Part shown: piece after piece, positions 1 to 8,462 of the stretch
How positions within the stretch are numbered: the stretch's first letter is position 1
Layout of the letters: every line of letters begins with the position of its first letter
Source of the DNA: an uncultured Alistipes sp.
GTDB lineage: Bacteria; Bacteroidota; Bacteroidia; Bacteroidales; Rikenellaceae
Direction of reading: 5' to 3'
NCBI GenBank assembly: GCA_947573795.1
Contig: CANPHE010000005.1
Location: 1 to 64,000, forward strand
Length of the DNA: 64,000 nt
Made by a program: the position numbers and the translations under genes
The notes under the pieces: model-generated
The model's input: only the letters and a program-made list of their open reading frames with translations
What the model was told of the DNA's origin: nothing
Databases searched by the model: none

Positions 1-2
1 AC

Positions 3-1229
3 GATGCAGCGCAAGCCGCCGATCCTGCGGCGGTAACGCTGTCGATTCCCGTGGCGCAGAAACAGAGCAAGGCCGACGTATACAACGGAGAAGCGAATCC
101 GCTGGTCGCGCTGCCGATGGAGTTTCCGGGTGTGCAGGACTCCTATGCCTGCCGCATGAGCAGCGTACGGTTCAAGCAGTTGGGAGCCATCATCGAGTTG
201 CAGCTCTACGCTTCGGACGAGGCGATTCGCAACGAGATGATCCGTTCGATAACCTTCGAAGCTGACGCTCCGCTGGCCGGGGAATTTCCCTTCGATCTGA
301 CCGCCGTAACGGCCAAAGGAGAATTGACCATATCGGGATACGAATCCGCAGTGGCGTCCACCGTGCTCGAAGAACCGGCAGCCATTCCCTCCTCCCGAGA
401 CAATGCGGCGCGCGTATACCTCACGATCGCGCCGGGCGAGTACGCGGGAGCGATCGTCGTAAAGACCGATCGGGCGCACTACACCTTCAAACTCTCCGCA
501 CCGCTTGATTTCCAACGAGCCGTTATCAAGGGGATGCCTGCCGATTTGGCGCGGGCCGAACGCACCGTACCTTCACCCGAGAATCCGACTTCGGAGAACG
601 ATCCGATCCCGTTCGCCGATCCGATCGTCAAGGCTATTTGTCTGAAAAACTGGGATGCCAACGGCGACGGGGAATTCTCCTACGCCGAAGCCGCCGCGGT
701 GACGGATATCGGAAAGACCTTCGAGGGAATCGGAATCCAGACTTTTGATGAATTGCAATATTTCACGGGATTGAAATCGGTTTCTTTCAGCGGATGCAGC
801 AAACTGACAAGCATTAAAATACCCGATCAAGTAACTACGATCGAGAGTTTTCAGCAATGCAACATGCTGACAAGTCTTCATATCCCCGACGGAGTAACGA
901 GAATCGGCAATTCTGCCTTTCTCCAAAATTACAGCCTGCAAAGCATCAATATTCCGGACGGTGTTACAGTAATCGCATCCTATACCTTCTTTGGATGCGA
1001 GAGTTTAACGGACATCACCATACCGGAAGGCGTAACCTCGATCGAAACGAATGCCTTCCGATACTGCGGGTTGAAGCATATTTATTGCAAACCGGCCGTG
1101 CCGCCGACATTGGGAACTGAAACATTCGATGATAGAGCTGCCACAGTCTACGTGCCGAAAACATCCGTCACGGATTACATGATCTATTGGAGCAACTACC
1201 ACTTCGAAATCATCGGTTCCGATTTCTGA
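3..1229 (+). CDS. surface protein with BspA-type leucine-rich repeats (5' partial)
   Basis: The reading frame is open to the left edge of the window, so the gene begins upstream; a GTG at position 51 is internal. About 408 residues are visible. The first ~190 resemble the beta-rich region of fimbrillin-like proteins (FimA/Mfa type). Next comes a short EF-hand or dockerin-like stretch (WDANGDGEFSYAEA), then LRR_5/BspA repeats with the recurring pattern IPDGVTxIxxxAF, ending in a DDRAATVYVP-type tail typical of BspA proteins. Such proteins are exported and displayed on the outer surface of Bacteroidota, where they bind host or bacterial ligands. The ligand cannot be told from the sequence. The gene converges on the PUL that follows. 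The family call is good; the fimbrillin part is less certain because the N-terminus is missing. Confidence 0.75.
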   Translation, partial: DAAQAADPAAVTLSIPVAQKQSKADVYNGEANPLVALPMEFPGVQDSYACRMSSVRFKQLGAIIELQLYASDEAIRNEMIRSITFEADAPLAGEFPFDLTAVTAKGELTISGYESAVASTVLEEPAAIPSSRDNAARVYLTIAPGEYAGAIVVKTDRAHYTFKLSAPLDFQRAVIKGMPADLARAERTVPSPENPTSENDPIPFADPIVKAICLKNWDANGDGEFSYAEAAAVTDIGKTFEGIGIQTFDELQYFTGLKSVSFSGCSKLTSIKIPDQVTTIESFQQCNMLTSLHIPDGVTRIGNSAFLQNYSLQSINIPDGVTVIASYTFFGCESLTDITIPEGVTSIETNAFRYCGLKHIYCKPAVPPTLGTETFDDRAATVYVPKTSVTDYMIYWSNYHFEIIGSDF

Positions 1230-1296
1230 TGAAACAAAACCTCCGGAAGCGCCTCTTCCGGCTGCGGACCCGCCGCGAGAGACCGTGATACCCAAA

Positions 1297-1322
1297 ACGG
1301 CCCCGCGGCGGGGACGCTTTTT
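1297..1322 (+). terminator. possible terminator of the BspA-like gene
   Basis: A short GC hairpin (CCCC-GCGGC-GGGG) is followed by GACGCTTTTT. It lies 70 bp past the stop codon. The stem is only four perfect pairs, so this is a weak call. Confidence 0.4.
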
Positions 1323-1342
1323 AAGGCGAACGGAAGAACCGC

Positions 1343-1379
1343 AAAAAAGAGGTGAAAGGCTCCGCGCCTTCCACCTCTT
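1343..1379 (-). terminator. rho-independent terminator after the GH3 gene
   Basis: Read on the minus strand, AAGAGGTGGAAGGC pairs with GCCTTTCACCTCTT across a five-base loop and runs into a T tract. It lies just past the stop of the GH3 gene and closes the long minus-strand PUL. Confidence 0.8.
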
Positions 1380-1403
1380 GCATCTCGTCTTTCGACCCGG
1401 CAG

Positions 1404-3602
1404 CTACTCCGCGAGGGTCAGTTTGAGTTTCCGGTCCTTGACGATCACGTAGTAGTCGCCCGCCTCGAGGAAGCGGTTGCCGTCGCCATCCACGAAACTC
1501 AGGTCCCGTTCGGGATCGATCTCGAAGCTGAACGTATGCGTCTCGCCGCTGCGGAGCATCCGTTTCTCGAAATGCTTGAGCTCCTTGACCGGCCGTGCGA
1601 TGCGGCATACGGGATCGGAAACGTACCAGAGAACCGTCTCGGCGCCGTCCATCGCTCCGGAGTTGGTCACGGGAATCGTCACGGTCAGTTTCTTGCCCCG
1701 CTCGATCGACGCGGTTTCGGCCTTCAGCTCGCCGTAATCGTAGGTCGTATAGCTCAGACCGTAGCCGAACTCGTAGAGCGGCTCGCTCGACAACTCCTGG
1801 TATTTGCCCTGGTGGGGACGGGCGCTCGGACGACGGCAGTAGTAGATCGGAATCTGCCCCGTGGAGCGGGGGAAGGTGATCGCCAAACGCCCCGACGGGT
1901 TGATGCGGCCCGCGAGAATTCCGGCCAGCGGACGTCCGCCGCGAATACCGGGCTGCCACATCTGCACGATGGCGTCGCTCAACGGTTCGAGACGGCTCAC
2001 ATCGAGCGGACGACCGCTCGACAGCACCAGCACCACCGGTTTCCCCGACTTGCTCACCACTTCGGCCAGCCGTTGCTGGATCTCGGGCAGCGCGATGGTC
2101 GAGCGCGAAGCGTTCTCACCGCTCCAGTTGCGTTTCTCGCCCAGGCAGAGCACCGTAACATCGGCCGCCGTCGCGGCCGCCAGCGCCTCGGCGAAACCCG
2201 CACGGTCCTCGCCGTCGAAATCGCAACCCCGGGCGTAGAGCAGCTCGGCCCGCTCCCCGAACTCCTTTTCGAGTCCCATGAACACGCTCTCGACCTCCTC
2301 CGTCCGGCCTTTGGAGGCCCAGGCGCCCAACAGATGCCAACGTTCCTTGGCGATCGGGCCGATCACGGCGATCTTCTTCGCCTCCCGGAGCGGCAATACG
2401 CCTTCGTTCTTGAGCAGCACCATCGTCTCCTCGGCCAGCTGCTCGGCGATGCGCAGGCTGCCCGGCAGCAGGAAACGCTCCTCCTCGCTGCTCTCGGGCG
2501 TATAGGGGTTCTCGAAGAGTCCCAGGCGGAATTTCAGACGCAGCACACGCCGCACGGCATCGTCCAAACGCTCCTGCGGCACAACGCCCTCGCGCACGAG
2601 GTCGGCCAGGTGGGCATCGTAGCAGCGGTTCATCATATCCATGTCCAGACCGGCATTGAATGCCCGGTCGGCAGCCTGTTTCTTATCCGCAGCGACCCCC
2701 TGCGCCCGCAACTGCTCGATGGCGCCCCAGTCCGAGACGACGAATCCGTCGTGGGCCCAGCGCTTTTTGAGCACCTCGGTCAACAGGTAGGGATCGGCCG
2801 AACCGGGCGTGCCGCTGATGTTGTTGAAGCAGCTCATCACCGTGACGGCTCCGGCCTCGATACCGGCCTGGTACGGCGGCAGATAGGTATCCCAGAGCGT
2901 CTGACGCGAAATCTCCGTATAGACGTAATCGCGGCCCGCCTCCGAAGCGCCGTAGCCGGCGAAATGCTTCAAGCAGGCGGCCATACGGCGTCCGTCGGCG
3001 AGATCATCGCCCTGGTAGCCCTTCACCGTCGCAGCGCAGAATACGGCATTGGCGTAGGGGTCTTCGCCGTAGCCCTCCGATACGCGGCCCCAGCGGGGAT
3101 CGCGCGCCACGTCGATCATCGGCGAGAAGGTCCAGTCGACGCCCGACATGCGCGACTCCTGCGCAGCGACCTCGGCGGCCTGCCGCACCAATTCGGGGTT
3201 CCACGAACAGGCCTGCGCCAGCGAAATGGGATAGACCGTGCGGAAACCGTGGATGACGTCGTGGCCGAAGACCATCGGAATACCCAGGCGCGAACGTTCC
3301 ATGACCCGTTTCTGCACGTAATTGCGCAGCTCGGCCGACATGGAGAAGTAGATCACCGAACCCAGCTCGGCCGGAAGATCGTTCACCGGGTCGGCCATGT
3401 TGTTGGCGTTGTCGTTGCGCCCCAGCGTGTATTGGTTGAGCTGCATGACCTTCTCTTCGAGGGTCATGCGGGCGAGAAGGTCTTCGACACGCTCCTCGAC
3501 GGGGCGCGAAGCGTCCCGGTAGACGGGAATGTCCTTTTTGCGGGCCTGGGCTCCGAGCGTCGTGCAGAGCAGAAGACCGGCGATCATCAGTTTTTTCATC
3601 AT
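1404..3602 (-). CDS. bglX: GH3 beta-glucosidase (BglX type)
   Basis: A 732-residue exported glycoside hydrolase of family 3, the usual length for periplasmic BglX enzymes, which release terminal beta-linked glucose (or xylose) from oligosaccharides. A signal peptide (MMKKLMIAGLLLCTTLGAQA) leads. The GH3 N-terminal barrel carries GHDVIHGFRTVYP, KHFAGYG and the nucleophile motif VVSDWGA with its Asp near residue 290. The GH3 C-terminal domain holds a candidate acid/base Glu in the WSGENASR segment, and a fibronectin-III-like domain ends the protein. It is the last gene of the PUL, 73 bp after the gene before it, and has its own -7-like box, so it may also be transcribed separately. The sugar specificity within GH3 is not decided by sequence alone. 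Confidence 0.92.
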   Translation of the reverse strand: MMKKLMIAGLLLCTTLGAQARKKDIPVYRDASRPVEERVEDLLARMTLEEKVMQLNQYTLGRNDNANNMADPVNDLPAELGSVIYFSMSAELRNYVQKRVMERSRLGIPMVFGHDVIHGFRTVYPISLAQACSWNPELVRQAAEVAAQESRMSGVDWTFSPMIDVARDPRWGRVSEGYGEDPYANAVFCAATVKGYQGDDLADGRRMAACLKHFAGYGASEAGRDYVYTEISRQTLWDTYLPPYQAGIEAGAVTVMSCFNNISGTPGSADPYLLTEVLKKRWAHDGFVVSDWGAIEQLRAQGVAADKKQAADRAFNAGLDMDMMNRCYDAHLADLVREGVVPQERLDDAVRRVLRLKFRLGLFENPYTPESSEEERFLLPGSLRIAEQLAEETMVLLKNEGVLPLREAKKIAVIGPIAKERWHLLGAWASKGRTEEVESVFMGLEKEFGERAELLYARGCDFDGEDRAGFAEALAAATAADVTVLCLGEKRNWSGENASRSTIALPEIQQRLAEVVSKSGKPVVLVLSSGRPLDVSRLEPLSDAIVQMWQPGIRGGRPLAGILAGRINPSGRLAITFPRSTGQIPIYYCRRPSARPHQGKYQELSSEPLYEFGYGLSYTTYDYGELKAETASIERGKKLTVTIPVTNSGAMDGAETVLWYVSDPVCRIARPVKELKHFEKRMLRSGETHTFSFEIDPERDLSFVDGDGNRFLEAGDYYVIVKDRKLKLTLAE

Positions 3603-3624
3603 GGCGATAGTAGCTTATGGATCA

Positions 3625-3632
3625 CAAATATA
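3625..3632 (-). promoter_or_regulatory. -7 box ahead of the GH3 gene
   Basis: TATATTTG on the minus strand fits the Bacteroidota -7 consensus TAnnTTTG and lies 22 bp before the GH3 start. No clear -33 TTTG is seen at the right distance, so this may be a weak internal promoter. Confidence 0.45.
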
Positions 3633-3675
3633 ATCAAAAAATCGTATTTTTTCGCCCTTGCGTCGTCCCGTCCGC

Positions 3676-4446
3676 CTACCGGAACACGGGCTGCGGCGAG
3701 AGCCGCATCGTCGCGCGGGGATCGTGGTTCTTGATATCGAACACGACGATGACGTTGTCCCGCTCACGGAGCGTTCCGCCCGGAATGAGGATCGACTGCT
3801 GTTTCTCCTCGTCCCAGAAGGCCCCGAGGTAACGGCCGTTGATCCACACTTCGCCCATGCCCCAGCCCGTGACGTCGAGGTAGCGATCGTCCGAGCTGGC
3901 GCCGTCGAAACTTCCGCGGCGGAATCCGGGCATGCACTGCGCATCGAGCGGCTCGAACGTCAGCGCCGCAGGATCGCATTCGCGCACTTCGAGGGGCACG
4001 ATACGCCATGCCGCGATCTCGTCGCCGCCGAGCGACGCACGGCCGAACAGTCCTTTCGAATTGTCGAGGATTTCGGGGCCGTAGGTGATGCGGCCGATAT
4101 TCTCGACATAGAGCCGCAACGTATGTTCGCCCGCCGGGCCGTGCAGCGCAAGGCGTTTGCTGCCGTCGGTAAGCGTGCCCTGGAACGCAGCGTCGAGGTA
4201 GACGGCGGCATAGTCGCGCACGTTCTCCAACTCCAGTTCGGCACCGCCTTCGGGCAGCGTCACGACAGCCTCGTAGAGGACGTAGCCGAACTCCGTGCCC
4301 ACGTCGCCCATGGGCAGCAGCTCGTCCGACTCGTAAGCCTCGCCGCAGACCTGCTCCAGCGGAGCGTATTCGCGCATCGCGATCTGCTGCGCCGCCGCTT
4401 GCGCGGCGACCAGGCAGAGGGCGAGCGATAAAAGACAGGTTTTCAT
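3676..4446 (-). CDS. free-standing GH35 C-terminal (galactose-binding-like) domain protein
   Basis: A 256-residue exported protein. The start at 4446 gives a clean signal peptide (MKTCLLSLALCLVAAQAAAQ); an ATG at 4452 shares one base with the upstream TGA stop and would add two residues. The mature part matches only the C-terminal beta-sandwich half of GH35 beta-galactosidases: a first jelly roll (FGYVLYEAVV, then AAVYLDAAFQGTL, then a VENIGRITYG segment), and a second one with GWGMGEVWINGRYLGAFW and a closing segment ending NVIVVFD. The GH35 catalytic TIM barrel, normally ~330 residues ahead, is absent, and no GH35 barrel occurs elsewhere in the window. It is therefore unlikely to be an enzyme itself; a carbohydrate-binding or helper role beside the adjacent GH2 is an inference. 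Confidence 0.72.
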   Translation of the reverse strand: MKTCLLSLALCLVAAQAAAQQIAMREYAPLEQVCGEAYESDELLPMGDVGTEFGYVLYEAVVTLPEGGAELELENVRDYAAVYLDAAFQGTLTDGSKRLALHGPAGEHTLRLYVENIGRITYGPEILDNSKGLFGRASLGGDEIAAWRIVPLEVRECDPAALTFEPLDAQCMPGFRRGSFDGASSDDRYLDVTGWGMGEVWINGRYLGAFWDEEKQQSILIPGGTLRERDNVIVVFDIKNHDPRATMRLSPQPVFR

Positions 4447-4451
4447 GGCCA

Positions 4452-7172
4452 TCAACGCAGGAATGAGGTGATGAACGACTCCCCGACCTCGATCTGCGGA
4501 TCGAACCGCTCGCTGCGGACGTAGCGGTCGATGCTCGTCAACAGCTGGCGCGTGGCGGGACGCTCCTCCATCTTCCGACGGGTATCTACCGCCAGGACGA
4601 GCAGTTTGCCGCTGCCGATGCGGGCTTCGAAACCGATGCCTAACTTGCGGTTGCTGTCGAAACTGTCGATCACCTGGATGAAGGGACGCAACGCCTGCGG
4701 CGTATCCTGCATGTCGATCACCTTGGCGTTTTCGAGGATGTCCCACCATTGCCAGTCGGTGTGGTAAGCCGTCGGGAAGTCGGCGAATACGGGCTCCTGG
4801 TCGTGGATCAGGCATCCGATGGTCATGGGCGCCCAGGCGAACATGATCGGATTCCAGAAATGGTTGTGGAACGTCGACTTGCGCCCCTTGACCTTCGCCG
4901 GCTCGGGCGTGAGGACCACCTTGCCGCCGCGGGCGAGCACGTCGCGCGCCCGGGCGTCGTAACGGGTCGTATAGAGCACCTCGTCGTCCGAATGCATCAG
5001 CTCGGCATTGCGCGGGAATACCCAGATATTCCAGCTGTTATGAATCTCCTCGCCGACATTCACGTGTACGGTCAACCGCTGCGGACCGCGCACCTTGCCC
5101 AGCGGTGCGGAGAACTCGCCTAAGGGGAACACGCCGTCGAGACCGACGTTCTGCGTCTTGAGCGCGCCGCGCGCCACGGTAGCGCCGGCCTGGTCGGTTA
5201 CCGACCAGCGGATCCGGGCGTTCTTCAGGGGTGCGGCTCCGAAATTATAGAGTTCGGCCTTCGCCGTGAAGGTCTCGTCGTCGTACCAGGCGCTTTTCGC
5301 ATAGCGCAGCAGCGCCACGGTCGGTGCGCAGAACGCACGCCAAGCCTCGGGCGTCACCAACCCCTTCGAATCCCAGAACGGATCGAGCACCCCGACCGGA
5401 GCGTATCCCTGCCCCGGGAAATCGTTGAGCGAAAGCAGCTGGAATCCGGCCGACTTGGACGAACGCAACAGTGCTTCGATCACGGCTTTGTACTCCACGA
5501 CGGTCAGCGCGCCCGACGCGCGGAAGAAGTCGTGCGCCTGGTCGAGCATCCCGTTGGCGTCGAGCATCTCGCGCCACAGGCAGAAGTTGCGCGGCTCGAC
5601 GGGGCAGTCCGCATATTTCTCGATCTCGCGGAAATCGGGATAGACGCAGCGCTGGCCCGACTCGTGGGAGATGACCGGCACGTCGACGTCCGATTCGGTA
5701 TTGCGGTCCCAGTCCGTCGCGGGACGGCCTTCGTAGACCTTCACGGGGCCTTTGTTGGTCTGCTGCGAGACGTAGAATTCGTCGGAAGGAACCCGCGTGC
5801 GGGCCGTCGAACCGCTGAACAGATGGCGGCTGTCCGCCTGGCGTCCCGAGGCGGTGAGCTCCTCGATGAAATCGAAGTTTCCGGTGATCTCGTTGCCGTT
5901 GCAGTAGAGCACGAACGAGGGGTGGTTGCCGTAGTGCTTCAGGATAGCGCGCATCTCGCGGCGGAAGAAGTCGTAGCGGGCCTCGTCCGGCTCGGCGTCC
6001 TTGCCCCACATGGGCATCTCGACTTCGAAGTAGATGCCGTATTTGTCGGCCATGCGGAATGCCGCTTCGGGCGGGCACCACGAGTGGAAACGGACATGGT
6101 TCAAACCGTACTCCTTGACGATCCGCAGGATGCGTTCCCACTCGGCATCCTCGACGGGAGCATGTCCCGTGCGGGGGAACACGGCGTTCTCGACCGTACC
6201 GCGCAGATGAATCGGACGACCGTTGAGCAGCACGTGGTTGCGGCCGCGCGTCACTTCGCGCAAGCCGAAGGTCTGCGTGCGGGCATGTTCGTAGTTTTTC
6301 GCACCGTCGGAGGTTTCGAGACGGCACGTGAGCGTATAGAGCTCCGGGTGGAACTCGTCCCACAGCTTCGCACCCTTGCCCAGCGCCAGGGTATGGTCGA
6401 TGCGCACCTGCTCGCCGTCGCCCTTCACGGGCACCTCGGCCGTCGTCTGCACGCCGTCGCCCTCGACCGTCAGCAGCGCACGCCCCTCGAAGGGCTTGCC
6501 CGTACGGTTCTCGACCGTCGCCCGCACCTCGACGCTGCGATCCGCGACGCGGGGGTAGAGCTGCACGTCGTCCACATAGACGGGATCGATCGCCAGGAGC
6601 TTGATTTCGCCCAGGATACCGTTCCAGTTGATCTGCGTGAATTCGGTGTGGGCATGGTTCCACTTGTGGGTGTTGTATTGGTAGCGGTTGTCGATGCAGA
6701 CCGTAATGCGGTGGGTCTTGCCGGGCGTGACGAACTCCGTGAGGTCGTGTTCGTGGGGCACGCTGATGTAATCCACGCGGCTCACCTCCTTCGTATCGAC
6801 CCACACCGAGCTGAGCCAGTGCGTGCGTTCGAAGTAGAGCACGATCCGCTTGCCGGCCCACTCGGCCGGAAACTCGATGTCGCGCTGGTACCAGGCGGGC
6901 CCCATGTACTCGTAACGGCGCGTCAGCCGGTCGACGTAGCGATAGGGATTTTCATAACCGATGCGGTAGTCGTCGGTGATGCCCGGGAGGGTGATGGTCT
7001 CCTGGAGAGCATGGTTGTAGCGCGGCGAGAGCGACCCGCGGCGAAAATCCATGACGTCCGTCTGAAAACGCCACTCCCCGCGCAAATCCATCTCTGCGGT
7101 CTGTGCGGAGGCCGGATGCAGCGCGAAAAGCAGACCGGCCGCCACGAGGGATTTGATGACTCGATGTTTCAT
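4452..7172 (-). CDS. GH2 beta-galactosidase-like glycoside hydrolase
   Basis: A 906-residue exported GH2 enzyme. The signal peptide (MKHRVIKSLVAAGLLFALHPASAQ) is followed by the sugar-binding domain, an Ig-like domain and the TIM barrel. The acid/base Glu lies in CNGNEITG (about residue 428) and the nucleophile Glu in ISHESGQ (about residue 504). The last ~200 residues look like a GATase-like trimerisation domain as found in some beta-galactosidases. GH2 enzymes remove terminal beta-galactosyl, glucuronyl or mannosyl units with retention; which of these is cut here is not clear, and no tight beta-glucuronidase signature is seen. It lies inside the PUL minus-strand array, with the downstream GH35-like gene overlapping its stop and the CE15-like gene ending 13 bp before its start. 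Confidence 0.85.
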   Translation of the reverse strand: MKHRVIKSLVAAGLLFALHPASAQTAEMDLRGEWRFQTDVMDFRRGSLSPRYNHALQETITLPGITDDYRIGYENPYRYVDRLTRRYEYMGPAWYQRDIEFPAEWAGKRIVLYFERTHWLSSVWVDTKEVSRVDYISVPHEHDLTEFVTPGKTHRITVCIDNRYQYNTHKWNHAHTEFTQINWNGILGEIKLLAIDPVYVDDVQLYPRVADRSVEVRATVENRTGKPFEGRALLTVEGDGVQTTAEVPVKGDGEQVRIDHTLALGKGAKLWDEFHPELYTLTCRLETSDGAKNYEHARTQTFGLREVTRGRNHVLLNGRPIHLRGTVENAVFPRTGHAPVEDAEWERILRIVKEYGLNHVRFHSWCPPEAAFRMADKYGIYFEVEMPMWGKDAEPDEARYDFFRREMRAILKHYGNHPSFVLYCNGNEITGNFDFIEELTASGRQADSRHLFSGSTARTRVPSDEFYVSQQTNKGPVKVYEGRPATDWDRNTESDVDVPVISHESGQRCVYPDFREIEKYADCPVEPRNFCLWREMLDANGMLDQAHDFFRASGALTVVEYKAVIEALLRSSKSAGFQLLSLNDFPGQGYAPVGVLDPFWDSKGLVTPEAWRAFCAPTVALLRYAKSAWYDDETFTAKAELYNFGAAPLKNARIRWSVTDQAGATVARGALKTQNVGLDGVFPLGEFSAPLGKVRGPQRLTVHVNVGEEIHNSWNIWVFPRNAELMHSDDEVLYTTRYDARARDVLARGGKVVLTPEPAKVKGRKSTFHNHFWNPIMFAWAPMTIGCLIHDQEPVFADFPTAYHTDWQWWDILENAKVIDMQDTPQALRPFIQVIDSFDSNRKLGIGFEARIGSGKLLVLAVDTRRKMEERPATRQLLTSIDRYVRSERFDPQIEVGESFITSFLR

Positions 7173-7185
7173 TATGCAGTCTTTG

Positions 7186-8462
7186 TTAGTTGTTTTTCAA
7201 ATGTTTGTCCGCGAACCGCACGAACTGCTGCCAGTCGTAGGCCGTAATGTCGTGCGCGCCCGAACGGACATGGTAACCGATGGCACCCGTCATGCGGGGC
7301 TCGTCCGTCGCGGGAAGCTGCTCGCCGTAAAGGCCTTGCAGGCCGTAGAGCTCGTAGACCGGCGTTGCGTAGACCCCCGAGAGGTATTCGCCCCGCGGAT
7401 CGGCCCAAAGGTCCTCCGCAGCGCTGGCGATATAGACCGGGCGGGGTGCCACGAGGGCGACGAGTTCGTGTTGGTCGACCGGCAAAGCCGCTTCGTCGTT
7501 CGCATAGCGTTTGAAGTTGGCGCAGAACCAGTGGGGAAAAACCCGGTTGATCCGTTCGACCGTCTCGCCGAAACACCGGCGCGAGAGGGCCGCACCGCCG
7601 CATCCCGAATCGTTCGACACGGCCATGGCGAAACGTTCGTCCGCCGCAGCGGCCCACAGGGCCGTCTTTCCGTGGCGCGAATGGCCGACTACGGCCACGC
7701 GCGAAGCGTCGACATCCTCATCGGTCTCGAAATAGTCCATCGCGCGGCTCAGGCCCCAGGCCCAGGCGGCGAGGGTCCCCCACTCGTCGGCATCGGGACG
7801 CGTCTGCCCCTCGCGGTAAAAGAGCGGATGCACGCCGTTGCGGAAACCGTCGTCGTAGTCGGGGTCGATATCCCCGCGGTAGACCGTCGCCAGGCCGTAG
7901 CCGTTGGCGATCAGCATCTCGACGGGCCAGCGCGACGCCGCGGCCGCACGCGGGAATCCCGGAATACGAACTTCGCTGCCGCCCTCCTCGCGGGGCTTCA
8001 TGCGCGAAACCGATTCGGTGATGAGCGGATCGTCGCAAATGGTGTGGTTGCCCTTGAAATTCAGTCCCAGAAAGAGGGGCACAGCCCCGGTGCGTTTGTT
8101 GGGAAGATAGATCAGCAGGGTCATCGCATGCTGCTCGTCGTCGGTGAAATAAATGGCGACCTCCTTGCGCGTAGCCATGTTGGAAAGCGCATAACGGTCC
8201 TCCGAAAGCACCTCGAAGTGCAACCCCTCGGGAGCTCCCGGCGCCTTGCCGTAGACCTCGCTTTCGAACAGCGCGAGCAACTCCGGACGACGCACCGTGC
8301 GCCACGCCGCCGTATCGGCGATCCGCTCGCCGCTCCGGCACGTCAACGGATCGGGCAGCACATACTCGGGAACCAGCGATTCGTCGAGGTTGACCGTCGG
8401 GGTCTGTGCCTGCAAGCCGAAAGGCTCAGCACCGCGAGCAGCAGCAGAACGCCCCGTTTCAT
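7186..8462 (-). CDS. CE15-like (glucuronoyl esterase family) alpha/beta hydrolase, frameshifted in its signal peptide
   Basis: The body of the protein is an alpha/beta hydrolase with GHSRHGK (nucleophile Ser), the arrangement of the CE15 GxSRxGK motif, followed by SNDSGCGGAALSRR as in CE15 and related esterases. CE15 enzymes cleave esters between glucuronic acid and alcohols. The natural start is the ATG at 8462, which overlaps the upstream GH88 stop as ATGA and encodes MKRGVLLLLAVLSLSA, a signal peptide. After about 16 codons the reading frame must slip by one base (one base missing near 8419-8421) to reach LQAQTPTVNLDES and the catalytic domain. As written, the two are out of frame. The catalytic frame is also open upstream to 8532 but has no sensible start there. 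Either the gene is broken in this strain or the sequence has an error. The catalytic domain itself (7186 to ~8418) is intact. Confidence 0.72.

Noticed and set aside
1536..3734. 732-codon open frame on the plus strand
   Set aside because: It is antisense to the GH3 gene, Arg/His/Gln-rich with no recognisable motif; long antisense frames are expected in GC-rich coding DNA.
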